A stretch of 11,307 bases of DNA, from positions 1-11,307 of the forward strand of contig JBMNUA010000063.1 of assembly GCA_050945995.1 (NCBI GenBank). Direction: 5' to 3'. The stretch's first letter is position 1. Each line of letters starts with the position of its first letter. Under the pieces are notes generated by a model. It saw only the letters and a program-made list of their open reading frames with translations. It had not been told where the DNA came from and ran no database searches. A program made the translations under genes and the position numbers. This stretch comes from RUG11247 sp050945995 (GTDB taxonomy: Bacteria > Bacillota > Clostridia > Christensenellales > Aristaeellaceae). This document shows, one piece after another, positions 6,710 through 11,307 of the stretch.

Positions 6710-9049
6710 ATGAAAGCGATCATCATGGCGGGCGGTGAGGGCACGCGGCTGCGCCCGCTCACCTGCGATTGTCCGAAGCCGATGATGCGGCTGATCGACA
6801 AGCCCGTGATGGAGTACGCGCTGGGGCTGCTCGCGCGGCACGGGGTGACGGATGCCGCCGTCACGCTGGGGTACTTGCCGGAGCGCATCTCGGATTATTT
6901 TGGCGACGGCGCGGCGTTTGGGGTGAACCTTCGGTACTACACGGAGCGCACGCCGCTGGGGACGGCGGGCGGGGTGAAGCAGGCGCGCGTGTTTTTGGAC
7001 GAGACATTTTGCGTGCTCTCCGGCGACGGGGTGACGGACGCCGACCTCACCGAGGCGCTTGCGTTTCACCGCGCGCACGCGGCGAAGGCGACGATGATCC
7101 TCAAACGGGTGAAGAACCCCATGGCGTATGGGCTGGTGATGACCGCGCCGGACGGGCGGATCACGCGGTTTTATGAGAAGCCGGGCTGGGGCGAGGTGAT
7201 CTCCGACGCGGTGAACACGGGCATCTACATCCTAGAGCCCGAGGTGCTCGACCTTGTGCCCGAGGGGGCATACGATTTTGGGCGCGAGCTGTTCCCGCGC
7301 ATGGCGGCGGAGGGCGGGCTATACGGCTGCGTGACCGAGGGGTATTGGTGCGACATCGGTGACATCGAGGCGTACCTCGAGGTGTGCCGGGACGCGCTCG
7401 AGGGCAAGATCCGGCTGCCCGGGCTCGAGGAGTTGGGCGGGGTGCGCACGGATCGCGCGGCGGTGATCCACGAGAGCGCGCAGATCGAATCGCCCTGCTA
7501 CATCGCGCCGGGGGCGACGGTTGGCAAAAACGCGAAGATCGGCGCGCACAGCGTGATCGGCAGAGGGGCGCGCGTGGGCGAATACGCGACGATCAAGCGC
7601 GGGGTGTTGTGGAGCGAGGCGCGGCTCGAGGAAGGCGCGCAGGCGCGGGGCTGCGTGCTCGCGCGCGGCGCGGCGCTGGGACCATGCGCAAGCGCGTATG
7701 AAAACTGCGTGCTCGGCGCGGGGGCGCAGGTGGGCGCGGATGCGGAATTATTGCCCGGGGTGTCCGTATGGCCGGGCAAGCGCGTGCCGGACGCGACGGT
7801 TTGCGACGCGAATGTGATCTGGGGCGCGGCGGCGCAGGCATCCGCCTTCCAGGGCGGCGCGATGCGCGCGAATACGCCGACGGAGGCGCTGCGGATCGCG
7901 CAGGCGTATGCCGCGCAGATGAAGCCGCGCGAGGCGCTGCTCGCCCGCGCGCCGTCGGCGGTGGCATCGGCAATCTGGCACGGCTGCGCCGCGGGGCTGA
8001 TGGCGCAGGGGGTGCGCGTGATCGACGCGGGCATCTGTACCGAGCCGCAGCTGCGCTTCGCGCTCGCTCTGATGAAAGTGGACGGCGCGCTGCTCGCGGG
8101 CACGGAATGGGCGACGCCCTACGCCGCCGACGGCTGCCGGCTCTCCATCGCCCAGCAGCGGGCGGTGAGCGCGCTCATGGCGCGGCAGGATTATCCGCAG
8201 CCGTTCTCCGGGATCACGCACCCGGTGACCTCCTCCGGCAGGAGCGAGCACGCGTATGTGGCGATGCTTGCATCCGCGTTTAGCGCAAAAGCCGAGGGCG
8301 CGCCCGGCGTGGCGGTGCACGCAAACGATCCGTATCTCCTATCGCTCGCCGAGCGCGCCTATCAGCGCACGGGGCTATCGATGCGCGCGGAGTGGGAGGA
8401 CGAGATGATGGAGTTGGGCGCGGGCGAGATCGGCGTGTGGCTCGAGGACGGCGGCGCGAGCGCGACGCTCGGCTGGGAAAATGAGCGGCTGAGCGAGCCG
8501 GAGATGCAGCTTTTACACGCGTGGGTGCACCTCGAGCACGGCGAAAAACAGCTGGTATGCGGGCTTCATATGACGCGCGCGATCGAGGAGCTTGCCGCGC
8601 GCTACGACGCGCAGGTTCAATACGCCGGGGCGGCGCGCCCGGTGTGGGAGCGCGCACTGGCGCAGGCGCATCCCGAGCAGTTCCGCACGGCGACGGACGG
8701 GATTCATCTTTCGCTGCTCGCGGTTGCGGCGCTAATCGATCGATCCATGACGCTCGCGGACTGGCGCGCGTCCATGCCGCAGGTGCACCGCATGACGCGC
8801 GCGGTGCGCCTGGACGACGATATGCGCGGGCAGGTGATGCGCACGCTCGCCGAAAACGACCGCGACATCGAGACCGAGGGCGGGCTATGGATACGGCGCG
8901 AGGGCGGCTGGGCGTGGATCGCGCCGGACGAGACGCGACCGGAATGCCGCATTGTGACGGAGGCGTTGAGCGCCGAGTTCGCAAGCGAGCTGTGCGATTT
9001 TTGCGAGACGACGCTCAAAAAGGCGATCGAGGAATCGGGCAAGGGCTGA
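6710..9049 (+). CDS. Mannose-1-phosphate guanylyltransferase-like fusion: nucleotidyltransferase, beta-helix and degenerate phosphomannomutase domain
   Basis: The 779-residue protein has three parts. Residues 1 to about 235 are a sugar-phosphate nucleotidyltransferase, with GGEGTRLRPLT (8-18), KPMMRLIDKP (23-32), SGDGVTD (104-110) and GYWCDIGD. Residues about 250-372 are hexapeptide repeats of a left-handed beta-helix. Residues about 378-775 match the phosphohexomutase fold only weakly. The architecture is that of the GDP-mannose pyrophosphorylase/phosphomannomutase fusions known from cyanobacteria, actinobacteria and some Clostridia; the nucleotide and sugar cannot be proved from sequence. 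The mutase loops look inactive: LAGTEWATP (462-470) replaces the phosphoserine loop, EDGGASAT (579-586) the DGDxDR metal loop, and APDETRP (738-744) the RPSGTEP phosphate loop. The ATG at 6710 follows GGAGG (6699-6703); an in-frame TTG at 6704 is less likely. It probably supplies activated sugar for surface polysaccharide. Confidence 0.85.
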   Translation: MKAIIMAGGEGTRLRPLTCDCPKPMMRLIDKPVMEYALGLLARHGVTDAAVTLGYLPERISDYFGDGAAFGVNLRYYTERTPLGTAGGVKQARVFLDETFCVLSGDGVTDADLTEALAFHRAHAAKATMILKRVKNPMAYGLVMTAPDGRITRFYEKPGWGEVISDAVNTGIYILEPEVLDLVPEGAYDFGRELFPRMAAEGGLYGCVTEGYWCDIGDIEAYLEVCRDALEGKIRLPGLEELGGVRTDRAAVIHESAQIESPCYIAPGATVGKNAKIGAHSVIGRGARVGEYATIKRGVLWSEARLEEGAQARGCVLARGAALGPCASAYENCVLGAGAQVGADAELLPGVSVWPGKRVPDATVCDANVIWGAAAQASAFQGGAMRANTPTEALRIAQAYAAQMKPREALLARAPSAVASAIWHGCAAGLMAQGVRVIDAGICTEPQLRFALALMKVDGALLAGTEWATPYAADGCRLSIAQQRAVSALMARQDYPQPFSGITHPVTSSGRSEHAYVAMLASAFSAKAEGAPGVAVHANDPYLLSLAERAYQRTGLSMRAEWEDEMMELGAGEIGVWLEDGGASATLGWENERLSEPEMQLLHAWVHLEHGEKQLVCGLHMTRAIEELAARYDAQVQYAGAARPVWERALAQAHPEQFRTATDGIHLSLLAVAALIDRSMTLADWRASMPQVHRMTRAVRLDDDMRGQVMRTLAENDRDIETEGGLWIRREGGWAWIAPDETRPECRIVTEALSAEFASELCDFCETTLKKAIEESGKG

Positions 9050-9067
9050 CGCGGGGCGTATCATCGG

Positions 9068-9093
9068 AAGGCGGGGGCACTCCCCCGCCTTTT
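9068..9093 (+). terminator. Strong intrinsic terminator after the sugar-nucleotide gene
   Basis: GGCGGGGG (9070-9077) pairs with CCCCCGCC (9082-9089) around a four-base loop. Flanking AA/TT extends the stem, and TTTT (9090-9093) follows. It starts 18 bases after the stop codon. Confidence 0.9.
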
Positions 9094-9146
9094 CGCATCC
9101 GCGCGCGCAGATTGTAACATCGGCGTGGTCAATCGCAGGTTTTGGC

Positions 9147-9175
9147 TTGTAACACATGGGTAAATGCGGTATAAT
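9147..9175 (+). promoter_or_regulatory. Promoter of the Gfo/Idh/MocA oxidoreductase gene
   Basis: TTGTAA (9147-9152) and TATAAT (9170-9175) are separated by exactly 17 bases; transcription would begin near 9182. A second TTGTAACA copy lies at 9112-9119, 35 bases upstream of the one at 9147-9154. The ribosome binding site AAAGGAG (9194-9200) lies eight bases before the ATG at 9209. Confidence 0.75.
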
Positions 9176-9182
9176 TTACACA
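9157..9182. promoter_or_regulatory. Palindromic operator candidate over the -10 box
   Basis: TGGGTAAAT (9157-9165) and ATTTACACA (9174-9182) are inverted copies with one mismatch in nine and an eight-base spacer. The site covers the TATAAT box and the expected start point, where a bound repressor would block initiation. No regulator gene lies in the window. A LacI- or GntR-type sugar repressor would fit the enzyme family, but that is inference. Confidence 0.5.
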
Positions 9183-9208
9183 GCAAGCAATGCAAAGGAG
9201 ATACGAAA

Positions 9209-10258
9209 ATGGTCAAAGTTGGCGTACTCGGGTTCGCCCACGGGCATGTGATGGGCTACGGGAAAAACTGGCTCGAGCATCCGAAGCTCGGCGTGAAGAT
9301 CGTCGGCGGCTGGGATCGCGACCCGGCGCGAAGCGCGGACAGCTGCGCGAAGCTGGACGCGAAGCATTACGAGAGCGCGGAGGCGCTGCTGGCGAGCGAT
9401 ATTTCGGCGGTGGTCGTCTCCTGCGAGACGAAGTTCCACGCGGATATGGTGGAGATCGCCGCCGCCGCGGGCAAGGACATCATCCTCTACAAGCCGATGT
9501 CACTGACAATGCGGGACGCGGATCGCATTGTTGACGCGGTAAGCAAGCACGGCGTGCGCTTCTCCATGGGCTGGCAGATGCGCTGCGATCCGCAGAACAT
9601 ACAGATCAAACAAATGATCGACGAGGGCGCGCTCGGCACGCTCACCATGTACCGCCGCCGCCATTCGCTCGCGACGCAGGACATGGGCAATTTTGAGTCG
9701 CTTTGGCATGCCGATCCGGACTTGAACCGCGACATCTTCGCCGACGACGCGTCGCATCCCATCGACATGATGAACTGGATCTTCGGGATGCCGGAGACGG
9801 TCAGCTGCGAGATGTCCTCGATGATCAACCCCAAGGTGCCAAACGACACCGGGATCGCGCTTTTCAAGTACAAAGACGGGATGATCGCGGACATCTCCTG
9901 CCAGTTTACCACCGTCGCCGCGGAGATCGGCACGGAGGTGTACGGCGACAAGGGCTCGATCCAGCAGTATTTCGTGGACGGGCCGAGCACGAAGCTGCCG
10001 CACGAGGGCGTGCCGGGGCTCAAGTGGTACAGAAGCGGCGACGCGGATTGGACGCTCAGCGAGATCGCGAGCCCGAAGGGGCATTTCGAGCGCATCTACA
10101 ACCAGGGCGAGCAGCTTGCGGCGTTCCTGCGCGGCGGCGAGACCGTTTGCTCCGCCGAGGAGGCGCGTGATTCGCTGCGGCTGGTGCTGGCGTGCTATGT
10201 GTCCGCGCGCACGGGCACGCGCGTGTCCGTGTGGGACGAGCGGGTGTACGAGGTGTAG
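9209..10258 (+). CDS. Gfo/Idh/MocA family NAD(P)-dependent oxidoreductase
   Basis: This family oxidises or reduces sugars, inositols and related polyols with NAD(P). The 349-residue protein has an N-terminal Rossmann domain, VGVLGFAHGHV, in which the usual GxGxxG glycines are replaced by a GFAHGH variant. A D-R-D turn (GWDRDP) follows the second strand and may bind the cofactor ribose. The usual EKP motif reads YKP (K95, P96). The catalytic-side motif SHPIDMMNW gives H183 and D186. The C-terminal alpha/beta domain includes YGDKGSI and the terminal HFERIYNQGEQLAAFL helix typical of the family. The ATG at 9209 follows AAAGGAG by eight bases; an upstream in-frame ATG at 9164 lies within the promoter and was rejected. 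It stands alone with its own promoter and operator candidate. The substrate is unknown. Confidence 0.92.
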   Translation: MVKVGVLGFAHGHVMGYGKNWLEHPKLGVKIVGGWDRDPARSADSCAKLDAKHYESAEALLASDISAVVVSCETKFHADMVEIAAAAGKDIILYKPMSLTMRDADRIVDAVSKHGVRFSMGWQMRCDPQNIQIKQMIDEGALGTLTMYRRRHSLATQDMGNFESLWHADPDLNRDIFADDASHPIDMMNWIFGMPETVSCEMSSMINPKVPNDTGIALFKYKDGMIADISCQFTTVAAEIGTEVYGDKGSIQQYFVDGPSTKLPHEGVPGLKWYRSGDADWTLSEIASPKGHFERIYNQGEQLAAFLRGGETVCSAEEARDSLRLVLACYVSARTGTRVSVWDERVYEV

Positions 10259-10261
10259 GAC

Positions 10262-10361
10262 GGGGGGGGGGCGGGGAGGAAACGGCAGGGGCGCTGCCCC
10301 TGCACCCCGCCAAAGGGACATTGTCCCTTTGGAATCCCGATTACCGCCGCTAACGCGGCGG
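10262..10361 (+). repeat. Three-hairpin 3' module, copy A, after the oxidoreductase gene
   Basis: Reading rightward, a G-rich tract ending AAACG is followed by three hairpins. H1 pairs GCAGGGGC with GCCCCTGC (10285-10303, loop GCT). After the linker ACCCCG, H2 pairs CCAAAGGGAC with GTCCCTTTGG (10310-10332, loop ATT). After an 11-base linker beginning AATCCC, H3 pairs CCGCCGC with GCGGCGG (10344-10361, loop TAAC). No T-run follows H3, so this is not simply a terminator. It starts three bases after the stop codon. The same layout occurs in inverted orientation at 10434-10531. I think such repeats recur in GC-rich gut Clostridia, but that is recollection, not a search. Confidence 0.85.
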
Positions 10362-10381
10362 GAGATAAAAACGATAGACAA

Positions 10382-10415
10382 AAGCCGTGAATCCGAGTAG
10401 ATTCACGGCTTATAT
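10382..10415. terminator. Shared bidirectional terminator between convergent genes
   Basis: AAGCCGTGAATC (10382-10393) and GATTCACGGCTT (10400-10411) form a perfect 12-bp stem with a six-base loop. On the plus strand an AT-rich tail follows; on the minus strand the stem is followed by TTTTG. It lies 20 bases from copy A and 22 bases from copy B of the flanking module, so it can end transcripts arriving from either side. Confidence 0.8.
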
Positions 10416-10433
10416 AATTTATGTTTCCGTTCC

Positions 10434-10531
10434 CCGACGCGCAGCGTCGGAGCATGGGATTTTCAAGGGCACCAGCCCTTGAACGGGGTTCGGGGCAGCG
10501 CCCCGACGTTACCCCCCCGCCTTCCCCTCCC
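10434..10531 (-). repeat. Three-hairpin 3' module, copy B, after the NlpC/P60 gene
   Basis: On the minus strand this reads as a G-rich tract ending TAACG and then three hairpins. H1 pairs TCGGGGC with GCCCCGA (10490-10506, loop GCT). After linker ACCCCG, H2 pairs TTCAAGGGC with GCCCTTGAA (10462-10483, loop TGGT). After an 11-base linker beginning AATCCC, H3 pairs CCGACGC with GCGTCGG (10434-10450, loop TGC). Linker lengths and core bases and the H1 loop are identical to copy A, while stem bases differ in compensating fashion. It begins immediately after the stop codon of the minus-strand gene. Confidence 0.85.
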
Positions 10532-11307
10532 CTACTGCAGCGGTCTGCGCGCCCACGAGAACACGCGGTTGTAGTAGCCGGAGGAGAGGCTGCTGATGCA
10601 GACCTGTTTTCCGTTGCCCGTACCGGACGAGGCGTGGATGAAATAGCCCTGTCCGAGGTAGATGCCGACGTGATCGGAGAGATCGGAATCGGCGACGGTA
10701 TCAAAGCAGACGATGTCGCCGCGCTTGAGATCGGAGATGCTCTCGATCTTCGTGCCGGAGTTCGCCTGATAGCCCTGCGCATAGGCGGAGCGCCCGAGCG
10801 AGACATTCGCCTTTTTGAACGCGAAGGTGGTCAATCCGGAGCAGTCATAGGAGTTCGGTCCGGCGGTTCCGTAGATGTAGGGCTTGCCGAGCTGGTTCTG
10901 CGCGTTGTAGATGACGTACTCGATCTTCTGAGCGCTGCTCGCGCCGCTGCCGAGGCTAGTGGTGGTGGACGCGAGCCCAGAGGGCATGCGCGTCACGCCG
11001 CTGTTGGAGCCTCCGCCGCTGTCACCGCCGCCGGAGCTCGATTGATCGGCGGGCGTTTTCGAGGACGGGAGCGCGGGCGCGCCGCTGCGGTAGATTGCCT
11101 TGAGCGTGGCGGCGTCCGCCGTGCCGTCGGCGGTAAGATCCGCCTCCGCCTGGAAGAGCCGCACCGCGGCGATGGTGTTCCCGCCGTAATCGCCGTCAAC
11201 GCTCGACGCTTTCGCGAAATAGCCGAGGTGGAACAGCCGGGTTTGCAGCCGTTCGACGCTCGCGCCCTTGTCGCCGGAGCGCAGCGCGGTAGAGATCATC
11301 GGGGATG
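10532..11307 (-). CDS. NlpC/P60 cell-wall endopeptidase with peptidoglycan-binding domain, N-terminally truncated by the window edge
   Basis: Enzymes of this family cut peptide stems in peptidoglycan outside the membrane. The frame stays open to the window edge. The first ATG in the window (11297-11299) yields 255 residues but has no signal peptide or visible ribosome binding site, so the real start is probably upstream. In that numbering, residues 3-75 form a PG_binding_1 repeat (LRSGDKGASVERLQTRL, then LGYF and DGDYGGNTIAAVRLFQ). Residues 79-120 are a Ser/Gly-rich linker, and 125-255 an NlpC/P60 domain. The catalytic cysteine is C153 in YDCSGL, the histidine is H210 in DHVGIYLG, and the third polar residue is probably H222 in FIHAS. 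It ends in RRPLQ just before the stop. It is convergent with the oxidoreductase and shares the terminator between them. It likely acts in cell separation or wall turnover. Confidence 0.92.
   Translation of the reverse strand, partial: SPMISTALRSGDKGASVERLQTRLFHLGYFAKASSVDGDYGGNTIAAVRLFQAEADLTADGTADAATLKAIYRSGAPALPSSKTPADQSSSGGGDSGGGSNSGVTRMPSGLASTTTSLGSGASSAQKIEYVIYNAQNQLGKPYIYGTAGPNSYDCSGLTTFAFKKANVSLGRSAYAQGYQANSGTKIESISDLKRGDIVCFDTVADSDLSDHVGIYLGQGYFIHASSGTGNGKQVCISSLSSGYYNRVFSWARRPLQ

Noticed and set aside
9164..9208. Upstream ATG for the oxidoreductase
   Set aside because: It lies between the -35 and -10 boxes of the promoter, while the ATG at 9209 has a good ribosome binding site and the family-typical N terminus.

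Overview
The window is a GC-rich bacterial chromosome segment. Its gene order, dprA-topA-trmFO-hslV-hslU, is the classic Firmicutes (Bacillota) arrangement. Strong GGAGG-type ribosome binding sites, TrmFO and a peptidoglycan-binding NlpC/P60 protein all fit a Gram-positive, probably high-GC member of the class Clostridia. The assignment below phylum is inference; there is no rRNA or other marker here.

Layout: (1) bases 2-802 hold the 3' part of dprA. A near-consensus promoter lies inside its last codons, in a cluster of codons rare for this DNA. (2) Bases 803-1242 contain no convincing gene. They hold a degenerate tandem array with a 57/60-bp period and then an extended -10 promoter for topA. 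(3) topA, trmFO, hslV and hslU (1243-6548) form one tight operon: 11-bp overlap, 1-base overlap, then an 11-bp gap. It carries DNA topology control, tRNA U54 methylation and the HslUV protease. The xerC/codV gene usually found between trmFO and hslV in Bacillus-type operons is absent, and codY does not follow. (4) Bases 6549-6709 form a short, highly structured spacer: nested hairpins, a repeated 10-mer that allows alternative pairing, and an intrinsic terminator just before the next ribosome binding site. (5) A 779-residue sugar-nucleotide enzyme follows (6710-9049). It is a nucleotidyltransferase plus left-handed beta-helix plus phosphomannomutase-like fusion whose mutase active-site loops look destroyed. 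A strong terminator ends it. (6) A Gfo/Idh/MocA oxidoreductase (9209-10258) has its own promoter overlapped by a palindromic operator candidate. (7) A convergent NlpC/P60 cell-wall hydrolase runs in from the right edge on the minus strand (10532-11307, partial).

The most striking non-coding structure is at 10262-10531, between the two convergent genes. The same roughly 100-nt, three-hairpin module follows each stop codon, each copy in the orientation of its own gene. Linkers and one loop are identical while the stems differ by compensating changes. A shared terminator hairpin sits symmetrically between the copies. I would look there first for an undescribed 3'-UTR or mobile RNA/DNA element.
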